From positions 21,318,492-21,382,491 of the forward strand of contig OY986971.1 of assembly GCA_963920575.1 (NCBI GenBank): a DNA stretch of 64,000 nt. The letters are read 5' to 3'. The position numbers were made by a program, and so were the translations under genes. A model generated the notes under the pieces. It had not been told where the DNA came from. It searched no databases and saw nothing but the letters and a program-made list of their open reading frames with translations. Positions 22,083 to 32,130 of the stretch are shown here, one piece after another. Origin of the DNA: Narthecium ossifragum (Eukaryota; Streptophyta; Magnoliopsida; Dioscoreales; Nartheciaceae). Numbering within the stretch: position 1 is the stretch's first letter; each line of letters opens with the position of its first letter.

Positions 22083-22641
22083 ACCCGCAGCACCGCGGTG
22101 GAAGCCGTTCGCCGGAGAATGATTGGGGTTGAAGCGGTTCGCCGGGTGGAGGGCGTCCGCGGTGAAGCTGTCCGCCTCTCGCCGAGATCGATGGAGGGTT
22201 TGGCCGGCAACTTGGTCGCACGCGTCGCCGAGAACGATGGAGGAGCCGCCGGGGCATCGATGCCTAGGCCGATGGAGAGATCGATGTAAAGTTTGGCCGC
22301 TTGGAGATGGGATGATGCCCTAGATCGGTGCAGGAGCCGGCGGGAGAAGGAGAAGGGATGATGGGTGAAGTGGCTGCCGGGAGAAGGGGTGATGCCCTCG
22401 ATCGGTGGAGGAGTTGGCGGGAGAAGGAGAATGGGAGACTCGGTGGAGGAGCCGGCGGGAGATGGAGAAGGGGGAAGTAGAGCCGATGGGAGAAGGAGAA
22501 GGGGGGAGCCTCTTTAACAGGTCGAAACTTAATGGGTCTATCAACAGTTTGGATTGGCTGCCACGTGTTAGAAATCAAAGTTAGCCACCTAAGATTGGCT
22601 ATCAGCCAACTAATAAGTGGCTTGGCTAGGAATCATTTTTC
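22083..22641 (-). repeat. MULE right terminal inverted repeat
   Basis: Inverted partner of 19398-19992. The outer end reads GAAAAATGAT on the minus strand against GAGTCATGAT on the left. Confidence 0.88.
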
Positions 22642-22650
22642 AAACCAGAA

Positions 22651-24000
22651 ACACCCTGAGGTGAGCTACTGTTTCCATCCCTGTTAGAAGAAGACACCCT
22701 GCGTTGAACTCCTGCCAACCCAGCCTTGCCATCATGACTATTCTGCACCACACCCACACCTCTCTGTTGACAGCATCCTGCCTCCTGACATGGCCTCATA
22801 GCAGCCCTCTCGAAACCCACGCCATTGGGAGGCTTACGCCGGCGATTTGTGACCACAGTCCAACTATCGTTCTTCCCAAATCCCGGTGGCGGACCTGAGG
22901 AATCCGAAGAGAGATCATTACCACCGGCTGAAGAAGAATCCGAAGCCGTGAACACCAGCAACTCGACATCTTTCTCCTGCATCGGAGGCGAGCGACGGGA
23001 TGGAGTCGGGCAAACATGTCCAATCTTGCAGCACCCCTCACAAACCTGAATATCCTCATAAATAACAGAGAGATCAATCTTTTTCCTCTCTACATTCACC
23101 TCCAAGCTCCCACACAACGGCTCGGATGAATCAATCTCAATGCAAACTCTAGCAAACTTGCCCTGAATTGCCCTCGCAGTAGCCAAATCCACAACGAGCG
23201 GAGTACCCAAAGGTGCAACCATATCCTTGACGAGATCCTCAGTGAAGTATTCAGGTGGGACGGTCTGGACTTTGGTCCAGACCGGAATGGTCTCAAACGC
23301 AGAGGCAGATGCTTGGAAGTCATCTTTCTAGCGAATGAGGGAGAGAAGGAGCCCATTACTCTTCCAAGGCCCACCCAGCAAGACCTTCTGCATGTCTTCC
23401 TAACAAGAGAACCTAAAGGCGAAGACACTTTCAGGCATATCCATCACTGCCACCCCACCCGATAGCTTCCAAAGCTGGGCCACCTTGAACCTAAGGTGAA
23501 TGAGGGGCATAGTTCCTCCCATGAATCTTCCGAAAAGCCCAAAGGACCATGCCTTCCTGCTTTCTCTCACTTTAACAGGGCAAAGACTCACCTTTGCGAG
23601 ATGGCATTGAGGTCCCTTTGATATCCTTCACAGAGAACAGTGAAGGTGTGGGAGCTCGGGACCAGCACCTTTGCCCCACACCCCACCACCATTAAATCTA
23701 TGAGAACCACCCCCACCAACCACATGGGCCCAGCGCCTTGCTGGTGGCGCACGTTGCACAGGAATGGCCACCACCCCAGCAGGATTTGAGCAAGCCTCCC
23801 CTCTCCAACAAGAGGAGTGGAAGGCTGGCCACTATCCCGATGTTGCCGCTTCTCCACCGAAGAGACCCCTTGCAAAACGCGTCTTGCAAGCTTAGACGTA
23901 GGAACATTCCTGGTCGCATGGAGTCTCCGGCGACGGGAATCACCAAGAGCCCATTTTTTAAAGTACTTCATTTCTCCGGCGACGGAAATCACCAAGCTTT
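22651..24000 (-). pseudogene. LINE ORF1 (DUF4283 and CCHC knuckle), broken
   Basis: Minus-strand reading from about 23600: GRFMGGTMPLIHLRFKVAQL, then WKLSGGVAVMDMPESVFAFR, which is the DUF4283 domain of plant L1 ORF1. This continues through EDMQKVLLGGPWKSNG, PPEYFTEDLVKDMVAPLGTP, VVDLATARAIQGKFARVCIE and the zf-CCHC_4-type knuckle CEGCCKIGHVC. A Ser-rich region and GFGKNDSWTVVTNRRRKP follow. Stops: TAG after FRFSC, and TAG after LLSLIR where Trp is usual. The N-terminal part (23590-24000) is in another frame. ORF1 proteins bind LINE RNA. The C-terminal end is cut by the MULE at 22650. Confidence 0.88.
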
Positions 24001-24257
24001 GTGGGGGTTCATGTTGGACCGACCAGCATGCTCATTCAAACTGGTTCGGTATGGGTTTCGGATCTTTATTAGCATTGATCGACTGCGGACAATATACTTC
24101 TCCGGTCGAAAGGTTTACCGAGCAACCCAAAGGAAGAAGACTTCTACGGTCCCCTCCCTGAATCCTTGTGGCCTCCGAGACGAACATGGAGCTGCAGGAA
24201 CTCAAGAGAAAGCTGACGAGAGAGACCACCCAGCACCACCTCTTTTCACATGAGCTA
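24001..24257 (-). mobile_element. LINE 5' region
   Basis: Sequence between the ORF1 N-terminus and the 5' target duplication at 24258. A short imperfect direct repeat (TCTCCGGCGACGG-AATCACCAAG) lies around 23925-23996. No gene. Confidence 0.6.
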
Positions 24258-24447
24258 CAAGTGGTGATGTTTTGTATTTATAAGCAGAGTAAATACAATA
24301 ATAGTAACTTTACAATTGTACAGATCAATCATAAATTCTATGTAAAGCTATATACAATCAATTGATTGATTGATCATTCCATTTATAATAGAGGATCTTT
24401 GTTTGCCTTCTGGAGAGCCCTGTGAGCGGTTTAGATTCCTCACAACA
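24258..24447 (-). mobile_element. Copia 5' LTR, part 2
   Basis: Starts with the repeated target CAAGTGGTGAT (24258-24268), then follows the 3' LTR at 42107-42284 nearly base for base: TTTTGTATTTATAAGCAGAG, AATCAATTGATTGATTGAT and ATAATAGAGGATCTTTG. It ends TCACAACA against TCTAACA in the 3' LTR. With 11411-11462 this gives an LTR of about 230 bp. It marks the outer boundary of the copia element in copy A. Confidence 0.9.
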
Positions 24448-24890
24448 GGGATGCGGGTGGGTTAAGTCAAATTCAGTTAAAAGAAATGTACGTAGCAAGC
24501 GTTCTTGCTCTTTATAATAGTGGTGGTCTTGTGATCGAGTTTCTGAAATTTGATTTTAGGGTTAATTGAATAACCACCCCCTTAATTCTTTATGTATGTA
24601 CTCCTCAAATTCTAACAATATAAAGTACTAGGTGGGCCCCCATACTACCCGGCAAGGGTAACCACCATCCCCCACTACTTTCTGTCTCTCCCAACCATCT
24701 GATTACTACCACCCACATTATTTCCTTACACGTGGTTTCATTTCGATTGCCTGATATATACGGGCATAACTTGTATCGGACATCCTTAACCGACTGAAAG
24801 AGTGCATTGTATCTTATATAATAGATTCCTCATAACATCATCAACCCGTGACGTAGGGAGGCAGAATTATCGTTTTACCCTTAACTCTAC
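24448..24890. other. Unassigned AT-rich DNA
   Basis: No open frame, RNA gene or clear element end seen. It flanks the copia 5' LTR on its outer side. Confidence 0.6.
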
Positions 24891-25430
24891 TGTTGGATTT
24901 AAGTATGAATAAACTATTTGGCGCAGGGTAATGTGAAAAACCTCTCGTAGAGAGAGGCAACCGTGCTCTCTATGGGAGAGACAACTAGGATTCTCAAAGA
25001 GGAGAAAACCACTCAAATTATACTAATAAAAAAAGTCCCCTGATTACAAACCCTAAAACTCCTTTTATAGGATAAGGAGAGACCAACTTACACATGAACT
25101 CAAAACATGAATTAGACTCAAACCCAATAACTAATGAGGCAATCTGGAATTAAGGAAGAAGAAAATCGGCTAGAAATAGAAAACCCTGCTAAAAATAGTA
25201 AAAACCGATAACCTGCCTAAAAAGAAAAGTTTTACATAAAAATGGAAATTTAGGTCATAAGGAAAGGGAATCTGGAGATTTGGAGGCCCAGGTCATGGAG
25301 AGATCTTTGATCTCTGATGAATCTCGGCAGGCTCGTCGAGCCGGTCGAAATGGCTGGTCGCACGCCTCGATCGGACATCGGGGTGAAAACTTATGCCCAT
25401 CCGACGGTCACAGTCGTACGGAGATCTGAG
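24891..25430 (-). mobile_element. Probable 3' LTR and untranslated end of a Ty3 element
   Basis: Lies directly downstream (minus strand) of the Ty3 integrase end. It contains CTATAAAAGG at 25061-25070 (minus strand), a likely LTR TATA box. LTR ends were not resolved. Confidence 0.5.
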
Positions 25431-25871
25431 TCAAACGGATGGAGTTCGAACGCTACCGGATCGCTTAGGGAGTCTCTCCAGATGGGACTCAGCCAGGTCT
25501 GGATCTGGACTCGGTCCAGCATCATCCTCCCCTGGTAGGAAAGGACTCGTCTTCGAGTCTAAATCGAATTGAACCCCTCTGTATGGAACCAGATGTTTCA
25601 CATTAAAGGTATCAGAAAACTTCAAGTGGGGTGGAAGCCGAACTCGGTTGGCATTATCATTAAATTTCTAAAGGACCTCAGACGGTCCGATCTTCCTATC
25701 GTCCAACTTGGAATATGCATCTGCCGGCAGCCTCTCCTTAGTCAACACGACCCATACTTCATCCCCGACGTTGAAGGTGATGTGGCGACGATGCCGATCC
25801 ATAGTGCTTTTATACATGGCGTTGGTGAGTTCCAATTGAGCCTTGACCTGATCCTTTACGGTGTGAAGGTG
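25431..25871 (-). pseudogene. Ty3 pol, integrase C-terminal part
   Basis: Minus strand: QVKAQLELTNAMYKSTMDRH, then GDEVWVVL, KLDDRKIGP, then DTFNVKHLVPYRG and FLPGEDDAG at the end, the usual C-terminus of plant Ty3 polyproteins. A copia-type element (25877-29642) separates it from the catalytic domain; the two halves rejoin across the CTCAT target duplication. No chromodomain was recognised. Stop at about 25431. Confidence 0.85.
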
Positions 25872-25876
25872 CTCAT

Positions 25877-26893
25877 TGAAGTTCTCAGAGGGGGGTTTAT
25901 CTTCGAACTAATACAATAAAATCAATTGTGGAAATCTAAATAGGAGGAGTCTAATTAAATCATATGGTTGCAAATGATAAGAGCAGAAAATATGTTAATG
26001 CAAGGATAAGAGATGAGAGTTAGAGAGATTGCACCAGAATTTTTATAATGGTTCAACCAACCTTGCCTACATTCACTTCTCTCAAGGGCCTCCTTGAGGT
26101 TCCACTACTTGCAAGACCTCTTATAAGTTGTCCTCCAAGCTTCCGGGTGCTTGACAACGTATCCACCAAGCTTACGGGTGCTTGGCAATTTTACAATCTC
26201 TCCAAGCTCTCTCTTGGATATTTCTCTCAAGGTCTACTTTACACTTGAAGTAGTTTTACAAAGGTTTAGCTCACTAATAAAGAGATAGTAACTTGCTAGA
26301 ATATGATTACAATAATCCCTTAGCTCCCCCTAAGTCCTTGGCAAGTTTGTTGCAACTACTCTTTTCTAGCTGAGCTCCAAAGCCCTCCAAATAGCCTCCC
26401 AATGGCTAATTTCTGCTCCTGCAACGGCTCTTTAACTGCTCTTTTCTTGGCTCACGGTCGACCGTCGCATCGTCCGTGACATCATCCGTCAGGCTCTTCT
26501 TGACCCACAGTCGATCCACACTTCGTCCATCAGGCTTCACGGTCGACCGTCGCATCAACCGTGACATCGTCCGTCAGGCTCTGTTGCGAAAACTGCTTCT
26601 CAAGGTGGATACCTCGTTCTACCGTCGCACCTCCAAAACATGGTCACATAGCCCACGATCGATCGGTCCATCTACCGTCACATCGACCGTCAAGCTCTTT
26701 TCCCATGAACATCTCCCGCGGTCGATCCTTGCATCAACCGCCTTACCCCACGGTCGATCCATGCATCGACCGTTAGAACAAAAATACATTAAATATGATT
26801 TTAATGCTTTCCAAATTAATGGATGTTTATATTAAAACAATGTTTTATCATCAAATATATATTGACGTCATCGAAACAATATTAGGGCTAACA
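25877..26893 (-). repeat. 3' LTR of the gag-only element
   Basis: The minus strand starts TGTTAGCCCTAATATT. The TATA box seen in the 5' LTR (CTATAAAAG) reads CTAGAAAAG here (26361-26370). It carries the GGTCGACC cluster at 26451-26775. Confidence 0.9.
26451..26775. repeat. GGTCGACC/GATCGATC cluster, 3' LTR of the gag-only element
   Basis: Repeated CACGGTCGACCGTCGCATC, CAGTCGATCC and CGATCGATCGG motifs, with an interspersed GACATCGTCCGTCAGGCTC repeat. It lies upstream (minus strand) of the TATA position. Confidence 0.85.
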
Positions 26894-26907
26894 ATCTCCC
26901 CCTTTTT

Positions 26908-27735
26908 GATGATGGCAACCTTTTAAATTGTGATGATAAAACCTTGAAAGCTCCCCCTTAATTTTTGCATCCATTTATCTCATAAAATATGTTCTAAAGT
27001 GAATTACACTTAGCATGCATGTCATATGTCACTAAAATGATATATCAAGCATGATTATAGGTCAAAAGGTGTCAAAGTGCAAAATATGGCATATGTACCT
27101 CTTTGAATAGAAACAAGAGACATGATTTCTGAGCATGAAGTGTATTCTCATGAAATCTTTACTAAGTATGGATAGAGAAATTCTTTAAACATCAAAAGGT
27201 TTGTAGAGAATATAAAGTTTCAAAAACTTTCAAAAACAGGAGTGTCATCACAATATTTCGCCCCCTTTGACATCGTCAAAAAGAAATAGTGGATGGGGAA
27301 GAAGAATCAACTTAAAACAGGAAAAAAAAAATTTCTTAAGAGAACCAATAGAAAGTTTTAAAATCAACATTCAAGGTTTAAAATCATCTCAAAACAAGAT
27401 ATCAAATGAAAATTTACAATCAAAACGGTCATTTATGAAAAGTAATCAATTCTTTACACAAAAGACTTTCATAAACCATTTTTAAACAAGAAATAAATTT
27501 AAATAAAAATCGAATGAGAAAATGTAATGGAGGAGACATTATATCAAAAATTAAGACATACCTCCATTACCTTTAAACCAAATTGTTATCCTCCTTTAAA
27601 TACCATGCGCCTCTACTTGTCAATTTTATTTTCTTTTCTCCGAATGCGATTAAACAATGATTTGCAGTTTCTTCTTCTTCTTCTTCTTCGGAGGAGGTGG
27701 AGCTCAAGTCACTTTCTTCCTTGGCTTTCTTCTTC
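26908..27735 (-). mobile_element. Non-coding 3' interior of the gag-only element
   Basis: AT-rich, no domain recognised. It occupies the place where pol would be. Confidence 0.7.
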
Positions 27736-28530
27736 TTATTTGAAAAATTTCTTGAGCTTTGGACAATCTGACATATAATGTTCGGGCTTCCTACACTCAT
27801 AACAAGTAATTTTATTTAAGTAAGAAGAGGAGTTTCCTTTTTCACCTTTGGGGTTTTTCTTTCTTTGATTCTTGATGATTCGTTGGATTCTTCTTGTGAT
27901 CTTCTGCATCTCCTCATCATCATCTTCATCGATTGAGTCAAATGAATCCTTGTATGTTGACTTGAAAGCAATGGTTTTCTTTTTCTTCCTCTCTCCATCA
28001 TTGCTCCTCTCCATGTTCATCTCATATGTCATGAGAGAACCCATGAGCTCATCAAGAGACAGCTTGGTTAAATCTTTAGCTTCTTCGATTGCTGTCACCT
28101 TGGGATTTCATGTCTTAGATAGACACCTAAGGATCTTTCTTACCATCTCATCATTAGTATAGCTTTTACCAAGAGAATCAAGAATATTTATAATATCGAT
28201 AAAGCGAGTAAACATTTCATTTATATTCTCATCATCCTTCATAGAGAATAACTCATAATCATTAATAAGCATGCTAATCCTAGACTCCTTAACTCGGCTT
28301 GTTCCCTCATAAGTAACTTCAAGTTTTTCCCATATTTCTTTAGCCGTTTTACATGCTGAAATTCTATTAAATTCATCAGGGCTAAGGGCACAAAATAGAA
28401 TGTTTTTAGCCTTGGCATTTACTTGAAGTTTCCTAGAATCTCTATCTTCTATTATCATCCATGCATCATAGTCCATGGATTGTATAAAAATTTCCATTTT
28501 AGTTTTCCAATAGGTATAGTTATATCCATT
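27736..28530 (-). pseudogene. Copia-type gag with CCHC knuckle
   Basis: Minus strand: PPYFNGYNYTYWKTKMEIFI at the N-terminus, AKEIWEKLEVTYEGTSRVKE in the UBN2 domain, then KILRCLSKT. A TGA follows where W is expected, then NPKVTAIEEAKDL, LSLDELMGSLMTYE, a Lys/Asp-rich linker and the knuckle CYECRKPEHYMSDC (spacing CX2CX4HX4C kept, with Pro where Gly is usual). The single TGA makes it a pseudogene, although otherwise both halves stay open. The residual frame ends KKFFK near 27736. Gag packages element RNA, so a gag-only element would have relied on pol from a relative. Confidence 0.9.
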
Positions 28531-29124
28531 AAAGTAGGGTGGCCTATTGGTAGATTATCCCTATTGGATTTCCATCTTGATTTAGGATCTTCTAAGGGTT
28601 GTTACACCACTAAAATAGAGACCTAGCTCCGATACCAATTAAAGTTCTAAGATGGGGGTTTATCTTAGAATTAATACAATAAACTCAATTGTTGAAATCT
28701 AAATAAGAGGAGTCTAATTAAATTATATGCTTGCAAATGATAAGAGCAGAAAATATGTTAAAGCAAGGATAAGAGATGAGAGTTAGAGAGATTGCACCAG
28801 AATTTTTATAGTGGTTCGGCCAACCTTGCCTACGTCCACTTCTCTCAAGGGCTTCCTTGAGGTTCTACTACTTGCAAGACCTCTTACAAGTTGTCCATCA
28901 AGCTTCTGGGTGCTTGGCAACCTATCCACCAAGCTTACGGGTGCTTGGCAACCTTACAATCTCTCCAAGCTCTCTCTTGGATACTTCTCTCCAGGTCTAC
29001 TTCACACTTGAAGTAGTTTTACAAAGGTTTAGCTCACTAATAAAGAGATAGTAACTTGCTAGAATATGATTACAATAATCCCTTAGCTCACCCTAAGTCC
29101 TTGGGAAGTTTGCTGCAACTTCTC

Positions 29125-29131
29125 TTTTATA
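29125..29131 (-). promoter_or_regulatory. Putative LTR TATA box, gag-only element
   Basis: The minus strand reads AGCTATAAAAGAGA, with the TCGA-palindrome cluster (29217-29523) beginning about 85 bp upstream. Confidence 0.5.
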
Positions 29132-29216
29132 GCTGAGCTCCAAAGCCCTCCAAATAGCCTCCCAACGGCTAATTTCTGCTCCTGCAACGGCACTTTAACG
29201 GTTCTTTTCTTGGCTC

Positions 29217-29523
29217 ACGGTCTACCGTATCATCGTCCGTGACATCGTCCGCCAGGCTCTTCTTGAGCCACGGTCGATCCACACATCGTCCTTCAGACTT
29301 CACGGTTGACCGTCGCATCGACCGTGACATCGTCTGTCAGGCTCTGTTGCGAAAACCGCGTCTCAAGGTCGATACCTCGCTTGACCTTCGCACCTCCAAG
29401 ACATAGTCACATAGCCCACAGTCAATCGGTCCATCGACCGTCAAGCTCTTTTCCCATGAACATCTCCCACGGTAGATCATTGCATCAACCGCCTTACCCC
29501 ACAGTCGATCCGTGCATCGACCG
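29217..29523. repeat. GGTCGACC/GATCGATC cluster, 5' LTR of the gag-only element
   Basis: More decayed than the 3' LTR cluster: CACGGTCTACCG, CACGGTTGACCG and CACGGTAGATC alongside intact CACGGTCGATCC and CATCGACCGTC. Confidence 0.85.
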
Positions 29524-29647
29524 TCAGTACAAAACGACATTAAATATGATTTTAATGCTTTCAAAATTAAGGTATATTTATATTAAAACAATGTTTTATC
29601 ATCAAATATATTGACATCATTGAAAAAATATTAGGGCCAACACTCAT

Positions 29648-30770
29648 CATGTCTTCAGCTCGCAAGTTTGGTCGACCAAGCTTGGGAATCGGAACCAGAT
29701 CCAACACGCCCATGAGATTGGACCCATAAACTATTTCAAAAGGACTCAAGCTAGTCGAATGATTTTTGGAACGATTGAAGGCAAATTCGGCTTGGCTCAA
29801 AGCCGCAACCCACATCTTCAGTCGGTTTCCCGCGAGGCTCCTCAGAATGTTGCCAAGGCTTCTGTTGACAACTTCGATTTGACCATCAATCTGGGGATGA
29901 TAAGCACTGCTGAAGTTTAATTTTGTCCCCAGTTTTTGCCATGAACACTTCCAGAAATTGCTCATAAACTTGGTGTCATGGTCAAAGGTGATAGACCAAG
30001 GAATCCCATGTAAGCACACCACCTCTTGAAAATATAGGCGAGCAGTTCGCGCGGCATCCATCGTTGTCCGACAAGCTATAAAGTGAGTCATCTTAGTAAA
30101 ATGATCAACAACTACGAAGATGGCATCCATACCGCAAGTTGTGGGAGGTAGACCGACTACGAAGTCCATGCTAACGTCGATCCATGACGCATCAGGAACA
30201 GGAAGTGGCATGTAGAGTCCCGTGTTAGTAGCTAATCCCCTTGACAGTTGGCAGATATGGCACTGTTCCACGTATCTGACCACATCCCTTGGCATTTTCA
30301 GCCAATAGTAATCTTGAGCTACAAGGGCCAGAGTCTTGTCTCGCCCAAAATGACCTTATCGGTGTAGCTCCTGCAGAATCAGTCCTCGTAGAGAGCAATC
30401 AGGCACACAAAGTCGTAGCCCCCGGAATAGGAAGCCGTCTTGCCAGCTATAATCCGTGCGCTGCCCGTCCCTGGCCTCAGCATAACGTTGCCGAAAGAAG
30501 GATCATCTGGGTAGAGGTCCTTGAAGACCTCAAAACCTACTACCTGTGTCTGCAGAGTAGTCAGGAGCATGGGACCATGGCTCAGTGTATTAGCAACCTA
30601 ATTCTGCGTGCCCGCCAGGTGCCGGAGAGAGAAGGTGAACTCCTACAGATAGGTGACCCACTTCGCATGTCGCCGGTTGAGCTTATGTTGGCCATGGAGG
30701 AATTTGAGGGCCTCATGATCAGTGTGCAACACAAATTCACGTTGCACCAAGTAGTTGGTTCTTGAACCAT
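29648..30770 (-). pseudogene. Ty3 pol: RNase H end, zinc finger and integrase core
   Basis: Minus strand: [20 protein letters not shown] and [10 protein letters not shown] (RNase H), then EFTFSLRHLAG. A frameshift and stops lead into RLCVPDCSLR and FGRDKTLALVAQDYYWLKMP. The HHCC finger is completed by CHICQLSRG. The integrase has D-FVVGLPPT, VVVDHFTKMTHFIACRT, TFDHDTKFMSNFWKC, SSAYHPQIDGQIEVVNRSLG and FAFNRSKNHSTSLSPFEIVY. The outer D, middle D (DHDTKF) and E (GQIEVVNR) are all present, so the catalytic triad is readable although upstream stops kill the polyprotein. RT and protease are missing. It continues at 25431-25871. Confidence 0.9.
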
Positions 30771-31573
30771 TGGAAAGAGGACGAGAAAATCTATAACTTT
30801 CATGTTGATGAGATCTTCAGATTCTATCATTTAGTGTGTCAAACTGGCAGTCGAAGTGCCCAATGGCAAAATAGTAAATAATGGCCTACATCTAAATGTC
30901 ATCGTCTAAAATGGCCGATGTCATCATCCAAAATGACCAATGTCATCGTTCATATTTCCATCGTTCATATTTGACTAATCTGCCATATTAGCAATTAATG
31001 TAGTCTGATTGATTCAGTCATAACTTTCTCATTCGATGTCCAAATTGGACGTTTCTTGTACCGTTGGAAAGATAATTTGAAGATCTATAACTTTCATGTT
31101 CAGAGTATGTTCAGATTCTAAGGTTTTCATAGGAAAACATTATAGCGGAAGATAAGAGATATTGTTTAGTGGCAGTTCCAGAACAGTTGCCGCATGGTGG
31201 GTGGTGCTAAGGTGGTTATCAGAAACTCTATAAAAGGCCAAAAGGATGAAGAAAAGAGGACTCCCGAAATCAAGAGCAAAAGGCACTTTATCTATCTTTT
31301 AGCATGTATCAGTAGACTTAGGTCTATTTGCAATGTAGCCTTTTAAATTCAGCAATGAAGCTTTTGTTCATTTTAAATTCCTGTAACCAGTTCTTCATTT
31401 GTAGTAGTACTACCATAATTCCGTTTATAGGAGTAGATCTATTACTCACAGGAGTAGTTCAACCATAGTTCATCATCTTCAATTTCCCTCTATTTTATCT
31501 ATTTTATTTCTTTCCTTATCCAATCTCAACAACTTTGACACCTTTGTTCAAACAAAGTTCAAAGGAGTTGGAC
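30771..31573 (+). mobile_element. LTR-like segment with TATA box
   Basis: A pair of similar blocks (TACCGTTGGAAAGA followed by GATCTATAACTTTCATGTTGA and a variant) and a plus-strand TATAAAA at 31229-31235 followed by a leader-like region. Composition is LTR-like. Ends and family not determined. Confidence 0.45.
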
Positions 31574-31576
31574 TAA

Positions 31577-31776
31577 GGGGCTATTTGGTTGGCAAAAGTG
31601 GGGGGTGGAGTGGCTGGACTAGCAACACTCCCTCCACTTGAAGCTGTTAGGTTAGACCATAAGTAGAGGGAGTGGGTGGACTGAAGGCTTCCACTCAGCC
31701 ATTTCACTCAAGCCAAAAAAGGCTAGAGTCGGCTGAGTGGAGTGGGAGGCCATTTCAATAATGCCGAACCAGTCCC
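31577..31776. mobile_element. Tourist-like MITE (200 bp)
   Basis: TAA target duplication (31574-31576 and 31777-31779). The left end GGGGCTATTTGGTTGGC and the right end (inverted) GGGACTGGTTCGGC are PIF/Harbinger-type termini. No coding capacity. Confidence 0.85.
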
Positions 31777-31829
31777 TAACTTGAGATACTAGTCCTAATA
31801 GTTTAGAAAACATCGGACTAGGGTTACCA

Positions 31830-32130
31830 TCTCCTCATCTCCTCTCCGCTAGCTCTCTCTGGGGTTTCCTTCTCCTCACCATCTCATCTCCGTTGTCTCT
31901 CTCCGGTGAGCAGGCCATCTCCTCTCTGCCGGCTCTCTCCGGGTTCTCCTCACCGTCTCCTCTCCGTTGGTCGCGATCTCCGGGGTCTCTCATCACGATC
32001 TCCTCTCCGTTGTCTCTCGCCGGTGTTTCTCCCCACCGTCTCCTCTCCGTTGGCGGTGATCTCCGGGGCTTCTCCTCACCATCTCCTCTCCGTTGGTGGC
32101 TCTCTCCGGCGTGTCGTTTCCCTTTCCACC
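31830..32130 (+). repeat. CT-rich minisatellite-like tract
   Basis: Imperfect repeats of TCTCCTCACCATCTCCTCTC and CCGTTGG-type units. Open frames here reflect the repetition. It may be the leader of the Harbinger element downstream. Confidence 0.75.

Larger units (their letters stand above)
19398..22641. mobile_element. MULE with long TIRs, candidate Pack-MULE (3244 bp)
   Basis: Perfect 9-bp target duplication AAACCAGAA (19389-19397 and 22642-22650). TIRs of about 560-590 bp: left 19398-19992, right 22083-22641. Both carry TTATTAGTTGGCTGATAGCC at the outer side and ATCATTCTCCGGC at the inner side, in inverted orientation. No MuDR-type transposase is visible. The interior has exon-like gene pieces (20174-20746), so it is non-autonomous. 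It interrupts LINE ORF1. It lies just outside the visible duplicated copy B, so whether copy B carries it is unknown. Confidence 0.92.
11463..24257 (-). mobile_element. Degenerate LINE (L1-type) with nested insertions, copy A
   Basis: Bounded by an 11-bp target duplication CAAGTGGTGAT (11452-11462 and 24258-24268). The minus-strand 3' end is an A-rich TAATAATAATAAAAAAA tail at 11463-11480. ORF1 lies at the 5' side (22651 to about 24000), and the zinc-finger and RNase H end of ORF2 at the 3' side (11538-12420). The endonuclease and RT core, normally about 2.5 kb, is not seen. Insertions inside are a Ty3-type LTR plus interior (12423 to about 18000), a solo LTR (14824-17246) and a MULE (19398-22641). 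Confidence 0.85.
25877..29642 (-). mobile_element. Gag-only copia-type LTR element, complete (3766 bp)
   Basis: 5-bp target duplication CTCAT (25872-25876 and 29643-29647). 3' LTR 25877-26893 and 5' LTR about 28640-29642, similar along their length. A polypurine tract (minus AAAAAGGGGGAGAT) directly precedes the 3' LTR at 26894-26907. A primer site TTGGTATCGGAGC (minus strand) follows the 5' LTR near 28627-28639, close to the tRNA-iMet type. The interior is only about 1.75 kb and encodes gag but no protease, integrase or RT, so it is non-autonomous. It is inserted in Ty3 integrase. Confidence 0.93.
28640..29642 (-). repeat. 5' LTR of the gag-only element
   Basis: Pairs with 25877-26893. The end abutting the primer site is TAAAGTTCTAAG against TGAAGTTCTCAG in the 3' LTR. 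Confidence 0.9.

Noticed and set aside
22303..22578. Pro/Ser-rich minus-strand frames in the MULE TIR as a cell-wall protein
   Set aside because: The same pattern occurs inverted in the other TIR (19495-19791), so it is terminal-repeat sequence.
24448..24890. tRNA, rRNA or conserved non-coding RNA
   Set aside because: No cloverleaf-like conserved boxes or rRNA-like sequence seen here or elsewhere in the window.
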